DNA of 59,538 nucleotides, taken from NCBI GenBank assembly GCA_947085425.1, contig CAMTWK010000027.1:1-59538 (forward strand), written 5' to 3'. The position numbers and the translations under genes are program-made. Of this stretch, positions 26,742 to 36,464 are shown piece by piece (within the stretch, counting starts at the first letter, position 1; every line of letters begins with the position of its first letter). This stretch comes from UKL13-2 sp947085425. Lineage in GTDB: Bacteria > Pseudomonadota > Gammaproteobacteria > Burkholderiales > Usitatibacteraceae. The notes below the pieces were generated by a model. The model was given only the letters and a program-made list of their open reading frames with translations. It was not told the DNA's origin and made no database searches.

Positions 26742-26814
26742 TTGTCGATTGCGGCGGCGCGTGCGTGACGTGGAACGCGCCCACTGACGTTCGCGCACAT
26801 CTTGATGTCAACTA

Positions 26815-27966
26815 CTATTGGTTAATGTTGGGCAGATTGGCCAAATAGTTATGAATGGCGTCGCGCTTGACTGTGCCGTCTAGCGATGAAGCGCCAATGG
26901 CATCGAGCAAGATCAAATGAATGTCGCCATTTTCATTTTTTTTATCACGTGACATATGCATTAGCATCACGTCCGCAGGAATGTCCGGGGGACGAAGCGG
27001 CAAGCCCGTCCGTTTGATAACGTCGATGATGCGTTCGGTGGTTTTCAAATCGATGCGCCCCATCGCGCACGAAAAATTTGTTGCCATCACCATGCCACTG
27101 GCGACCGCTTCACCATGCAGCCAGACGCCGTAGCCAAGTGCGCTTTCAATCGCGTGTCCGAAGGTGTGGCCAAAATTCAATAATGCGCGACCGCCCTTGG
27201 TTTCGTATTCGTCATCACCAACAACCGACGCTTTAATTTCGCATGACCGGCGAATGGCATACATCAATGCCGCGGGCTCACGTTGAAGCAGTAAATCAAT
27301 GTTTTGCTCGATCCAATTGTAAAAATCGGCGTCCAATGCAACGCCATATTTAATTATTTCTGCCAGTCCGGAGCGATATTCCCGCTCTGGCAGCGATGCC
27401 AATGTCGCAATATCAATGACCACCCGACGTGGTTGGTAAAACGCGCCCACCATATTTTTTCCGAGCCGATGGTTGATCGCGGTTTTACCGCCAACGGACG
27501 AATCTACTTGCGCCAGCAACGTTGTCGGGATCTGAATAAATGGGATGCCGCGCTGATAAATGGCCGCGGCAAATCCAACCATATCACCGATCACGCCCCC
27601 ACCCAGGGCGATCAGCATTGTTTTTCGATCGCAAGCATTCTCCAGCAGGGAGTCAAATATTTTGTCGAGAGTAGGCCAATCCTTATTCACCTCGCCATCC
27701 GGCAGAACAATGCTAAATACCCGCATACCGGCTTTTCGTAATGCCGCTTCCAATGGCACACCATACAACGGATATACAAGGATATTCGAGACCACGACAA
27801 TCTGTGCGTCAACGCTGCCCTGGATAATATTTGATATATCGTTGAGCAGGCCATCACCGATGACTATTTCGTAGGTGCGCGCACCCAGCTGTACCTGCAA
27901 TGTAACCGCCGACATTGCGGGCGATGGCGGTTGCACGGCCGCACCTGTCTGGATTGAATTTTGCAT
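26815..27966 (-). CDS. aroB: 3-dehydroquinate synthase
   Basis: 383 aa. The enzyme makes 3-dehydroquinate from DAHP in the shikimate pathway, using NAD and zinc. Visible motifs are ALGGGVIGDMVGFAAA, PTTLLAQVDSSVGGKTAINH and the metal-binding NFGHTFGHAIE with a later HGEAVA. The N-terminus has about 17 extra residues compared with the usual start near MSAVTLQV. It follows aroK by 9 bp. Confidence 0.96.
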   Translation of the reverse strand: MQNSIQTGAAVQPPSPAMSAVTLQVQLGARTYEIVIGDGLLNDISNIIQGSVDAQIVVVSNILVYPLYGVPLEAALRKAGMRVFSIVLPDGEVNKDWPTLDKIFDSLLENACDRKTMLIALGGGVIGDMVGFAAAIYQRGIPFIQIPTTLLAQVDSSVGGKTAINHRLGKNMVGAFYQPRRVVIDIATLASLPEREYRSGLAEIIKYGVALDADFYNWIEQNIDLLLQREPAALMYAIRRSCEIKASVVGDDEYETKGGRALLNFGHTFGHAIESALGYGVWLHGEAVASGMVMATNFSCAMGRIDLKTTERIIDVIKRTGLPLRPPDIPADVMLMHMSRDKKNENGDIHLILLDAIGASSLDGTVKRDAIHNYLANLPNINQ

Positions 27967-27975
27967 ACTAAAGTT

Positions 27976-28554
27976 TTATTTCTTACTGGGTGGCGTGGGC
28001 GAACTGTGGGCGGTTAATTGCGCACTGTGATGCGCGATTTTTGACGCCAATTCACGCGCAATTTGCAACCGGTTGCTGTGATTGAGGCTGATTGTCAGAT
28101 CAGCAATTTCATTGTATAACGGTCCGCGAGTCGTAAGCAATCCGGTTAACCGCTCGTGCACATTGGCATTGTTTAACAAGGGTCGTTTATTTCGTTTACC
28201 GCCCATTTGGGTAATGCGCTTCACCAGGGTATCCACGTCCGCACGCAAATACACAACCAACCCCCTGGCGGACAAGACGGCACGGTTGTGCGGGTGCAAA
28301 ATTGCCCCGCCACCGGTCGCCATCACCAAACCAGATTGCCGGGTTAACTCGTCTATGAGCACTACCTCGCGCTGACGGAAACCAGCCTCGCCTTCAATTT
28401 CGAATATGGTCGCAATCTCGACGCCGTTGCGGCGCACAATTTCGTCATCGGTATCAATGAACGGCATGTCGAGAATTTTTGCCAATGATTTGCCGACAGT
28501 ACTCTTGCCGGCACCCGGCATGCCAATGAGAAAAATATTCTGCGATTTGGACAT
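27976..28554 (-). CDS. aroK: Shikimate kinase
   Basis: 192 aa. The P-loop GMPGAGKSTVGK, the FIDTDDEI magnesium site and GGGA (ATGGGAILH) shikimate-binding segment are present. It phosphorylates shikimate with ATP. The C-terminal 20 residues are a low-complexity Ser/Pro/His tail. The pilQ-aroK-aroB order is conserved in proteobacteria; a strong terminator separates it from pilQ here. Confidence 0.95.
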   Translation of the reverse strand: MSKSQNIFLIGMPGAGKSTVGKSLAKILDMPFIDTDDEIVRRNGVEIATIFEIEGEAGFRQREVVLIDELTRQSGLVMATGGGAILHPHNRAVLSARGLVVYLRADVDTLVKRITQMGGKRNKRPLLNNANVHERLTGLLTTRGPLYNEIADLTISLNHSNRLQIARELASKIAHHSAQLTAHSSPTPPSKK

Positions 28555-28595
28555 TGTGGAAAATATGTGCGGTTGCGAATTAAATAGTAGCGATC

Positions 28596-28632
28596 AAACA
28601 AAACGGGGCACCAAAGGCGCCCCGTTTTGTTT
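28596..28632 (-). terminator. Bidirectional-looking terminator after pilQ
   Basis: A perfect 14-bp inverted repeat (AAACAAAACGGGGC with GCCCCGTTTTGTTT, loop of 9) begins about 20 bp beyond the pilQ stop. The GC core is flanked by T-rich arm ends on both strands, as in strong intrinsic terminators. It should separate pilMNOPQ from aroKB. Confidence 0.88.
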
Positions 28633-28651
28633 GCTGCCTGTCCGGTGCCAT

Positions 28652-30787
28652 TTAACGCACGGTCAATTGATCTTTGATAATTCTGGGCGTGATAAAAATC
28701 AGCAGCTCGGTTTTTTCATCGCGCTTGTTAGTCGTTTTAAATAAATTACCGAACAACGGAATATCACCAAGGAACGGAACTTTTGTCACGTCCGTTCTGG
28801 TTGTTTGCTCGAAAATTCCTCCCAATACGACTGTTTCACCGTTATCCGCCAACACCTGCGTAGTTACTGTTCGAACATCGATTGACGGCACGCCTCCAAT
28901 CGTTGCGCCAACCGTATCTTTTTTGACTTCCAAATCCAGAATGATTTTATCGTCTGGCGTAATTTGTGGGGTTACCTCGAGCTGTAGAAGGGCTTGCCGG
29001 AATGATGTGGTGGTGCCGCCACTCGCAGCCTGTGTGAGAAACCCGATTTCCACACCTTGTTTGATCGTAGCCTTTTTCTTATCTGCCGTCACAATCCTCG
29101 GGCTTGAAATAACCTTACCCCGGTTATCTGCTTCCAAGGCAGACAACTCCAAATTTACAACGTTGCCGTTACCCAAATTCAGAAACGTAAGCCCCAAAAT
29201 ACCCGCGCCTGGTGTCGGCAGGTTTACGTTCAAATCCCCCGCAGAAAATACGGATGGTGGATTGCCTCGAGCGATGCTGTTTGATTGTGAGGCATTTCCA
29301 GAAATGCCCAAATTACGGCCATCCGCAGTGGCACCCGCACCGATGCCAAATCGTGCGCCCAGTTGGCGTCTAAAATTATCGTCCGCAATGACCACGCGGG
29401 CTTCAATCAGCACCTGACGCAAAGGCACATCAAGTTGTGCCAGCAGTCGTCGTACTTCGTCCAAACGAACCGAGACATCCTGCACAAACAAAGTATTTGT
29501 TCGCGCGTCTATGGTAACGGAGCCGCGTTTGGACAAAATCTTTTGTTGTCCATCACTTAACAACGTCCTGACGTCAGTAACCTTTGCGTATGAAAGAATA
29601 AAACTTTCCGTCCGCATCGGCTCAATCTCAGTGATTTGCTGGGAAATTTCGAGCGCCAGTTTTTCCTGCGTCGCCAATTCGTCTGCCGGCGCGATCAACA
29701 CCACATTGCCGTTTTTGCGTTTTGCCAGTCCTTTTGACTGCAAAATGATATCCAGCGCCTGATCCCAAGGCACATCCTTTAGACGCAGCGTCAAACTGCC
29801 GGCTACGGTGTCACGCGTGATAATGTTCAACCCGGTGAAATCGGCAATCACCTGCAACACCGCACGCACTTCAATGTTCTGGAAATTCAGGGAAAGTTTT
29901 TCGCCGTTGTAGCCAGTACCTTGAACAAGTTTGTTTGGGTCTTCCTTTAACTGTTTGACCTCGACTATAAACTGTGTGTCCGTTTGGTAGGCCGAATATT
30001 CCCAGCTACCTCGCGGCTCTATGATCATGCGGGTGCTGGCACCTTGCTCAATCAGATCAACGGTGCGGACCGGCGTTGCAAAATCAAGCACATCGAGTCT
30101 GCGGATCAAGTTACGTGGTGCATTGGTGTTGACAAAATCGACAACCACTGTTTTTCCTTGCTGTCGAATATCAATTCCGGTGGACGCAGAGGATAGATCA
30201 ACCACGACCCGGCCTTCGCCGTTGTTGCCACGTCTAAAATCGACGTCACGAATTGCGTGCCTGGGTTTTAGGGCCGCCGAAGAAGATGCGGGCTCTGCAA
30301 ATCGCGTAACCTGGGTCGTTTCTTTCATCTGCCCCGAATTGACGCTTTCCATTGCCAGCACCAAAGCATTTCCATCAAGGGTGGAAACATACGATATTGC
30401 CCTGCCAAGGTTCAACACGAGCCGGGTTCTATTGCCCGCTTCCACGACATTAACAGTTCGCACTTCGCCATGCGCAATTTCAATCACCGATTTACCGGTA
30501 CCGTTGGTTATATTTGGCAGGTCGATCGCGATTCGGGCGGGATTCGTCACGGAAAAGCCGTTCGGAATGGCGGTCAGGGGCAATTTAAAATTTGCGCGGA
30601 CCAAAACTTGGCCGGATGGCAATGTTGTCGCCGTGATGGATTCAAGCACGTTTTTTTCCTGTGCAACAGCCTGCCCGCCGAACGACAGGAGCACAATAAA
30701 ACACGCGATGGCGCTTGGCATTGCCGACATGATGGACTTCATCATCATCGGCAATCGTATCGCGAATAAAATCGAATTAGCATGCAT
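28652..30787 (-). CDS. pilQ: Type IV pilus secretin PilQ
   Basis: 711 aa. The outer-membrane secretin forms the gated pore for the pilus. A signal peptide (ending AVAQ), two N-terminal AMIN domains (roughly residues 50-140 and 185-275), an STN/N0 segment (LNFQNIEVRAVLQVIADFTGLN), an N1 repeat and the secretin domain from about residue 470 (VLIEARVVIADDNFRRQLGARFG, then VPFLGDIPLFGNLF) are visible. It is the last gene of pilMNOPQ. Confidence 0.96.
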   Translation of the reverse strand: MHANSILFAIRLPMMMKSIMSAMPSAIACFIVLLSFGGQAVAQEKNVLESITATTLPSGQVLVRANFKLPLTAIPNGFSVTNPARIAIDLPNITNGTGKSVIEIAHGEVRTVNVVEAGNRTRLVLNLGRAISYVSTLDGNALVLAMESVNSGQMKETTQVTRFAEPASSSAALKPRHAIRDVDFRRGNNGEGRVVVDLSSASTGIDIRQQGKTVVVDFVNTNAPRNLIRRLDVLDFATPVRTVDLIEQGASTRMIIEPRGSWEYSAYQTDTQFIVEVKQLKEDPNKLVQGTGYNGEKLSLNFQNIEVRAVLQVIADFTGLNIITRDTVAGSLTLRLKDVPWDQALDIILQSKGLAKRKNGNVVLIAPADELATQEKLALEISQQITEIEPMRTESFILSYAKVTDVRTLLSDGQQKILSKRGSVTIDARTNTLFVQDVSVRLDEVRRLLAQLDVPLRQVLIEARVVIADDNFRRQLGARFGIGAGATADGRNLGISGNASQSNSIARGNPPSVFSAGDLNVNLPTPGAGILGLTFLNLGNGNVVNLELSALEADNRGKVISSPRIVTADKKKATIKQGVEIGFLTQAASGGTTTSFRQALLQLEVTPQITPDDKIILDLEVKKDTVGATIGGVPSIDVRTVTTQVLADNGETVVLGGIFEQTTRTDVTKVPFLGDIPLFGNLFKTTNKRDEKTELLIFITPRIIKDQLTVR

Positions 30788-30789
30788 AT

Positions 30790-31326
30790 TTATTTTCCTC
30801 CCGGCACAGAACCATCGAGCAACGGCAGGACGCTTTCACGTTCCGCCCAGTCACCCGCGGTGTCTTGGACAATTTCTTTAAGTTTGATTTCGGAATCGGT
30901 AACATCGACGATCAATCCAAAGTTCTGACCGAGATAATTTCCTTTTTTGACGCGATATACCGTTTTTTCTGCCCGCACCAATGCGTAAGTCACGCCAGTT
31001 TGTGTCAGTGTGCCAACAAACTTTAGTTGCTCGAGCGAAAAAACTTCCAGTGGTTCTTTGCGACGGTTCATGTCCGGCGCATTAATGCCGGCAACGTCTT
31101 GTTTGATTGCCAATTTGCGTGGTTTAAACGGATCGGGCAAATCAAAACCCTCGTATGCAAACGGCGTAAACGGCTTAACCTGCGGCAGCGCCTCGATTTT
31201 GCGGGGAACGTTTTTCTCCGACTCTTTTACGAACCCCCGCAAATCGGAAAATCCCTCGCCGCAACCGGCTAACACAAACACCGGCAACAGCAGCAACGCG
31301 AGCTTGAACGGCGGATTGTGATTCAT
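30790..31326 (-). CDS. pilP: Type IV pilus inner-membrane lipoprotein PilP
   Basis: 178 aa. The lipoprotein signal ends in VLAGC, giving an acylated cysteine at about residue 21. The PilP beta-domain follows (FVGTLTQTGVTYALVRAEKTVYRVKKGNYLG pattern, seen in pieces). It links the PilMNO inner-membrane complex to PilQ. Its start overlaps the pilO stop. Confidence 0.94.
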   Translation of the reverse strand: MNHNPPFKLALLLLPVFVLAGCGEGFSDLRGFVKESEKNVPRKIEALPQVKPFTPFAYEGFDLPDPFKPRKLAIKQDVAGINAPDMNRRKEPLEVFSLEQLKFVGTLTQTGVTYALVRAEKTVYRVKKGNYLGQNFGLIVDVTDSEIKLKEIVQDTAGDWAERESVLPLLDGSVPGGK

Positions 31327-31985
31327 TACTTGCCCCCCGGCTTGGCGGCTGTTTTTGCGCTGGCTGCGGTTTTGCGCTGCGCCGCAATTTCTTCCGGATC
31401 AAGATATCGGTAGGTTTTTGCCTTGGCTTCCATGGAAAGAAATCCGTCTTTCACATTGTCAATTTTTAAATCGGTCAACAAAACGATGCGCGGCAATTTA
31501 GACACGTCACTGGCGAATGCCCCCAGATCGTGATAGTTACCTGTGACCTTTAAGTCGACCGGTTTTTCCGCATAAAACTCCGTAAATGACTCGTTTTGAG
31601 CCGGTTTAAACAGTTCAAATTGCAATCCGCGCCCAAGGCCGGCCGTATTAATATCAATAATGAGTGCTTCGATCTCGGACTTTGTTGGCAGTTGTTTTAA
31701 TAAAGCACCAAATGATTGTTCGATATCCGCCCGCTGCTGTTGATAGGCTTCAAGATTGACCGCGAGCTTCTTCTTCTCAAGAAATGTAGCCTTTAAATCG
31801 GTTTCTTTCGCAGCTTCTTTAGAAAGGTCGGCTTGTTGATCGGCAAATATCAAAAACCACGCCGCGATAAATATGCCAATAAACACCAATACAAATGCGC
31901 CGACTTTAAACAGCCATGGCCAATTGCCTGGGTTTTTTGGATCAAGCTGTTTAAGCTCTTCAATCCACTTATTTAGGGCGTTCAT
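31326..31985 (-). CDS. pilO: Type IV pilus assembly protein PilO
   Basis: 219 aa bitopic inner-membrane protein: cytoplasmic N-terminus, one helix at about residues 28-48, a periplasmic coiled coil (residues 50-95) and a ferredoxin-like C-terminal domain. The LPTKSEIEALIIDINTAGLGRGL and KVTGNYHDLGAFASDVSKLPRIV regions are family hallmarks. It forms a heterodimer with PilN. The tail is Ala/Lys-rich. Confidence 0.94.
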   Translation of the reverse strand: MNALNKWIEELKQLDPKNPGNWPWLFKVGAFVLVFIGIFIAAWFLIFADQQADLSKEAAKETDLKATFLEKKKLAVNLEAYQQQRADIEQSFGALLKQLPTKSEIEALIIDINTAGLGRGLQFELFKPAQNESFTEFYAEKPVDLKVTGNYHDLGAFASDVSKLPRIVLLTDLKIDNVKDGFLSMEAKAKTYRYLDPEEIAAQRKTAASAKTAAKPGGK

Positions 31986-32596
31986 GCTTTTTTCCCTGCG
32001 CCAGGTTTAGGTGGCCCGGCCTTAGACGGAGGTCCACCCTTTGCTCCCTCAGCCTTGGCGCGCTTAACAAAAAAATCCAGATTAAATTCGTTCGCCCGGA
32101 CCTGATTTACGGTTACCGCCTTGATTTCAATGAGGTTGGGGTTTTCCAGATATGGGGACGCCTCAATATTGCGCATAAACGCGGACACCCTGGCTTGTGA
32201 CTGAGTGTATCCGGTTACGTTAATCTTGTTACCCGTTTGCCGGATCGATTTTAGATACAGCCCCTCCGGCAGTTGCCGCAACATTTGATCCAGCAATTGC
32301 ACGGGCTCGGAACGGTTTAGCTGGAGTCCTTCGACCACTTGTTTCTTGGATAACAAAGATGCCGTTTCTTCGCGTATTTTGCGAATTTCTTCTATTTGTT
32401 TATCGAGCTTGGCGATTTCGTCAATCAAATATTTATTCCGCGCCTTCTGGTTGTCAACCTGCGCATTAAACACGGTCCACAACAGGCCAACAATTGCCAG
32501 CGCAAACACAGCTGTAAGACCGGATAAAACGGCAAATTGCTGCTGTCTGGCCTTGCGCCGGACTTCACGATGGGGGAGTAGATTGACGCGAATCAT
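31982..32596 (-). CDS. pilN: Type IV pilus assembly protein PilN
   Basis: 204 aa. The N-terminal INLLPHRE-like motif (VNLLPHREVRRK), which docks into PilM, precedes a membrane helix at residues 23-45 and a coiled coil; the ferredoxin-like domain includes LRQLPEGLYLKSI. A Gly/Pro/Lys-rich tail ends the protein. Four-base overlaps on both sides show translational coupling with pilM and pilO. Confidence 0.95.
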   Translation of the reverse strand: MIRVNLLPHREVRRKARQQQFAVLSGLTAVFALAIVGLLWTVFNAQVDNQKARNKYLIDEIAKLDKQIEEIRKIREETASLLSKKQVVEGLQLNRSEPVQLLDQMLRQLPEGLYLKSIRQTGNKINVTGYTQSQARVSAFMRNIEASPYLENPNLIEIKAVTVNQVRANEFNLDFFVKRAKAEGAKGGPPSKAGPPKPGAGKKA

Positions 32597-33690
32597 GACG
32601 GGTCAAACCTCCGCATTGCCAGTCCGCAAGCCACCATCAATGCAGGCGCATCGACGGTCAGTTGGCGCGGCTTTATCTTCGATGACAACGCCATATTGGC
32701 AAATGGATTGGCGACCAATGTATGGACTTGCGTGCGTTGGGCCACCATTTCTTCCAGCCCTTCCAACATGGCGCAGCCACCTGACAATACAATGTGGTCA
32801 ACCTTGTTAAATTGGGTAGAAGTAAAGAAGAACTGTAGTGCCCGCGATATTTCCAAAACTATTTTTTCGTTAAACGGCTGGAGAACGTCCGGTCCATAGT
32901 TTTCTGGCAAACCGCCGGTTTTTTTGGCGACCTCCGCCTCTTCCGCCGGCATGCCAAATTGGCGTGAAATGTCCTGGGTTAGCTGGTACCCCCCCAGCTG
33001 TTGTTCTCGGGAATAAACCTGTTGTTCGTCCGCCATCACAGTCACGCGGGTGGTTTGTGCGCCAATGTCGATGATGGCCGTGACGTCTTTATCTTTAATT
33101 CCGGATGCGCCACCCTTGATCATTTCGAATGCCGCCAATGCAGCATAAGACTCTATATCCATAACAATGGTCTTGAGCCCGGCCGCTTCGGCGACGGCAA
33201 CCCGATCCTCGATCTTTTCCTTTCGTGACGCGGCGATTAAAACTTCAACCTCGGTTTCGCTATTCGGTGCCGGCCCAATCACCTGAAAATCCAAGTTAAC
33301 TTCATCCAGGCTGAATGGGATGTATTGGTTCGCTTCAGATTGAACCTGAAACTCCATATCCTCTTCCCGCTGGTTGCCATTTAGCAAAACTTTTTTGGTA
33401 ATGACTGCGGCAGACGGCAATGCGAGGGCGATATTCTTGATGCGGGTGCCGAGTTGTTTGTGGGCGCGCTTCATGACTTCGCCCGCCGCTTCGATATTGG
33501 CGATATTCCCGTCTGAAACCGTATCACGCGGCAACGGTTCGATTACATATCGCTCAACGCGAAACAATCCTTTTCCGGCGTCAACAATTTCAACCATCTT
33601 GATAAAGGACGAACTGATATCGACCCCAACAAGCGGCGGCGTTTTTGCCCGGAGGAATTCAAACTGATCCGCCAGTTTTTCTTTAAGCAT
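32593..33690 (-). CDS. pilM: Type IV pilus assembly ATPase-fold protein PilM
   Basis: 365 aa actin-like cytoplasmic protein. The phosphate-1 segment (LVGVDISSSFIKMVEI), the phosphate-2 region (AIIDIGAQTTRVTVM) and the adenosine segment (IVLSGGCAMLEGLEEMV) are intact. It binds the PilN N-terminus and completes the alignment subcomplex. It is the first gene of the operon and is divergent from the PBP1a gene across 437 bp, the classic arrangement. Confidence 0.96.
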   Translation of the reverse strand: MLKEKLADQFEFLRAKTPPLVGVDISSSFIKMVEIVDAGKGLFRVERYVIEPLPRDTVSDGNIANIEAAGEVMKRAHKQLGTRIKNIALALPSAAVITKKVLLNGNQREEDMEFQVQSEANQYIPFSLDEVNLDFQVIGPAPNSETEVEVLIAASRKEKIEDRVAVAEAAGLKTIVMDIESYAALAAFEMIKGGASGIKDKDVTAIIDIGAQTTRVTVMADEQQVYSREQQLGGYQLTQDISRQFGMPAEEAEVAKKTGGLPENYGPDVLQPFNEKIVLEISRALQFFFTSTQFNKVDHIVLSGGCAMLEGLEEMVAQRTQVHTLVANPFANMALSSKIKPRQLTVDAPALMVACGLAMRRFDPS

Positions 33691-33753
33691 GGAAGGTTAA
33701 GCCTTCGTGTAAACGCGGGTTTAACCCCGACGCAAAGCGTTCTGTTTAAAACT

Positions 33754-33767
33754 ATTTGTTAACAAAT
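33754..33767. promoter_or_regulatory. 14-bp perfect palindrome upstream of pilM
   Basis: ATTTGTTAACAAAT is self-complementary and lies 64 bp upstream of the pilM start. It could be an operator for a dimeric regulator. No match to a known consensus is claimed. Confidence 0.3.
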
Positions 33768-34078
33768 CCAAACAACAAGTTTTATGTTCGTCGGGAAAAC
33801 CACGCCTAAAACCACATACTGAACATTAAATCAGCGCATTGAAACCGGTTCATTAGAAACAACTTTATACAATTTACATTAAATCCTAGCAACAAGTAAC
33901 GGACGTGTAAAGCTTTTTTTGAAATTGTCGCCGTTAATGGCCAAGCCAAAATATACCTCTTTGTGTCCTTTTTTGGGGATTTTTGACTGGCAACTGGAAA
34001 TCGGTCCCATTTTGACTCTTTGCCCGAATCTTGCCACCTTTGCATCGCCAACATCCATACCCGATTGAGGGGTGCCGA

Positions 34079-34108
34079 TATAATCTCAACGCCAACTAGA
34101 TGGTTGGC
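34079..34108 (+). promoter_or_regulatory. Putative -10 box and 5' leader hairpin of mrcA
   Basis: A perfect TATAAT at 34079-34084 would start transcription near 34091. Exactly there begins a 6-bp hairpin (GCCAAC 34091-34096 / GTTGGC 34103-34108), which could protect the 5' end. I could not find a good -35 hexamer at 16-18 bp, so confidence is limited. Confidence 0.4.
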
Positions 34109-34127
34109 CTTTTGGAATTGAGTACAC

Positions 34128-36458
34128 ATGGTTCATCGATGGTGGTTTTATCCCCTTATTTTGGTCGGTTCGTTGGCGTTGGCCGCCGTTGGTGTGATTG
34201 CGCTCACCCTTGCCTTGCTTTATCCCAACCTTCCTTCAATTGATGCCGTCACAGACTATCGCCCAAAATTGCCGCTCAAAATATATACGGCGGAAGGTGA
34301 CTTGATTGGGGAATTTGGCGAGGAGAAGCGCTCGTTTGTGAAAGTGGGTGACTTTCCAGACTTGATGAAACAGGCCATTTTGGCAGCCGAAGATGAGCGC
34401 TTTTACCAACACGGTGGCGTTGACTACATTGGCCTGACCAGAGCGGCCAGCGCAATTCTGGCGTCCGGAAAAATAAAGGGCGGCGCATCAACAATTACCC
34501 AGCAGGTGGCCAGAAACTTCTTTTTGACCAACGAACAGACGCCCACCCGAAAAATGTCGGAGTGGCTACTCGCATACAAAATAGAGGCTAATTTATCGAA
34601 GGATCAGATTTTTGAAATCTATCTCAATCATATTTTTCTAGGCAACCGCGCGCATGGATTCGCGGCTGCCAGCCGCGTTTACTTCAACAAAGATATTAGC
34701 CAGGTCAGCGCGGCTGAAGCAGCGATGCTGGCGGGGCTCCCTAAAGCGCCATCATTGTATAACCCCTTCAATAATTTAAAACGGGCAACATTGCGACAGC
34801 ATTATGTATTGCGCAGAATGGGTGAACTGAATTTTTTGGACCCGGCAAAACTGGCGACTGCAAGGGCGGAAGTGCTGAAGTTTAATCGTGCGCGCACCAT
34901 GTACTCGTTGAGCGCCGAGCATGTTGCCGAATTGGCGCGTCAGGAGGTTTTTGAGCAATATGGCGAAAAGGCTTACGTCAGCGGCATTCATGTCTTTACG
35001 ACCATCCGCAAAGCCGACCAAGAGTCAGCGACAGGCGGGCTTAGAAAGGGCGTAATGGAGTATGACCGCCGCCATGGATATCGAGGTCCAGAAGGATTCA
35101 TCAATCTGCCGGTCGCCAAGAGCAGCAGGGATGAAATCGAGGACGCGATCGACGATGTGTTATCAACCAAAGAGATCATTGGCGAATTGATGCCTGCGGT
35201 CATTACAGAAATCGACGCCAAGCAGATTGTCGCGGTCACCAAACGCAGCGATACCCTCACTCTGTCTGGTGACGCGCTGAAGTTTGTCACCCGCTCGATG
35301 GGGGACAAAGCCGGTGCAGCCAAACTTAAACGTGGATCAATCATTCGCATCGGCCAGGACGAAAAAGGTAACCCCATCGTTGTACAGCTGCCTAAGGTCG
35401 AGGCCGGATTCGTCGCTTTGGATCCGTTTGACGGCAGCATTCGCGCATTAGCGGGTGGCTTTGATTTTTCCGCCAACAAGTTCAACCACATTACACAAGC
35501 GATGCGCCAACCCGGCTCGTCGTTTAAACCATTCGTCTATTCGGCGGCGCTAGAAAAGGGATTCACACCGGCAACCATTATTAATGACGCGCCCATCGTA
35601 TTTGACCCGGGTCGACATGGCGGCCAAATCTGGGAACCGAAAAATTACGACGGAAAGTATGAAGGTCCGATGCGTTTGCGACAGGCTCTTGCCAAGTCAA
35701 AAAACATGGTGTCGATTCGACTCTTGCAGGCCATCACACCGCAATACGCGCAGGATTACATCACCCGATTTGGTTTTGATGCCAAACAACACCCTGCTTA
35801 CCTCACCATGGCCTTGGGCGCCGGTTCCGCAACGCCTTTGCAAATGGCCGGTGCGTACAGTGTGTTTGTTAACGGTGGCTTTCGTATCAAACCTTACTTT
35901 ATTGCCAAAATTGTCGACGACAAGGGTGCAGTTTTGTTTACCGCCCTGCCGGAGCGCGCCACCACCGATGAATCCGCCATCAAAACAGCCGAGCGGGTTA
36001 TTGATCCGCGCAATGCATTTATCATGACTTCACTTATGCGCGATGTGGTGCGTTATGGCACCGCCGTCCGCGCGATGAGTCTGGGCAGAAATGACTTGGG
36101 TGGCAAAACCGGCACAACGAACGATCATTTTGATGCGTGGTTTGCCGGCTTTAGCTCAACGCAGGTTGGCGTCGCCTGGATTGGATTTGATAACCCGGCA
36201 GATCTGGGCAACAATGAAACCGGCGGTCAGGCCGCGTTGCCGATTTGGATGCACTATATGGCGCGTTCGATGAAAGGCGTGAAAGAAATTGATTTGGTCC
36301 CGCCGGACGGCGTGGTCAGCGTTGCTGTTAGTAACGGCGGCGGCCCGCCAATTACTGAGTTTGTTTATGCGGAGAGCGTTGGCAATATCGGCAACAGCCC
36401 CGCCGCCCTTCGCGAGGCGAACAAACCTTCCGAAGAAGTAAAAAACCAGATTTTTTGA
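34128..36458 (+). CDS. mrcA: Penicillin-binding protein 1A (bifunctional transglycosylase/transpeptidase)
   Basis: 776 aa. An N-terminal membrane anchor (residues 5-30) precedes the GT51 transglycosylase domain with the catalytic Glu motif EDERFYQHGGVD and the GASTITQQVARNFFL motif. The transpeptidase domain has SxxK at Ser464 (GSSFK), SKN (AKSKNMVS) and KTG (GGKTGTTND). It polymerises and cross-links peptidoglycan from lipid II. Divergence from pilM is conserved in proteobacteria. Confidence 0.96.
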   Translation: MVHRWWFYPLILVGSLALAAVGVIALTLALLYPNLPSIDAVTDYRPKLPLKIYTAEGDLIGEFGEEKRSFVKVGDFPDLMKQAILAAEDERFYQHGGVDYIGLTRAASAILASGKIKGGASTITQQVARNFFLTNEQTPTRKMSEWLLAYKIEANLSKDQIFEIYLNHIFLGNRAHGFAAASRVYFNKDISQVSAAEAAMLAGLPKAPSLYNPFNNLKRATLRQHYVLRRMGELNFLDPAKLATARAEVLKFNRARTMYSLSAEHVAELARQEVFEQYGEKAYVSGIHVFTTIRKADQESATGGLRKGVMEYDRRHGYRGPEGFINLPVAKSSRDEIEDAIDDVLSTKEIIGELMPAVITEIDAKQIVAVTKRSDTLTLSGDALKFVTRSMGDKAGAAKLKRGSIIRIGQDEKGNPIVVQLPKVEAGFVALDPFDGSIRALAGGFDFSANKFNHITQAMRQPGSSFKPFVYSAALEKGFTPATIINDAPIVFDPGRHGGQIWEPKNYDGKYEGPMRLRQALAKSKNMVSIRLLQAITPQYAQDYITRFGFDAKQHPAYLTMALGAGSATPLQMAGAYSVFVNGGFRIKPYFIAKIVDDKGAVLFTALPERATTDESAIKTAERVIDPRNAFIMTSLMRDVVRYGTAVRAMSLGRNDLGGKTGTTNDHFDAWFAGFSSTQVGVAWIGFDNPADLGNNETGGQAALPIWMHYMARSMKGVKEIDLVPPDGVVSVAVSNGGGPPITEFVYAESVGNIGNSPAALREANKPSEEVKNQIF

Positions 36459-36464
36459 CGAATC

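Larger units (their letters stand above)
33691..34127. other. pilM/mrcA divergent intergenic region (437 bp)
   Basis: This AT-rich non-coding stretch must hold the promoters for both the pilus operon and the PBP1a gene. It contains a 14-bp perfect palindrome near the pilM side, a TATAAT box near the mrcA side and a short hairpin just after it (listed separately). I see no credible ORF, tRNA or repeat. Confidence 0.6.
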
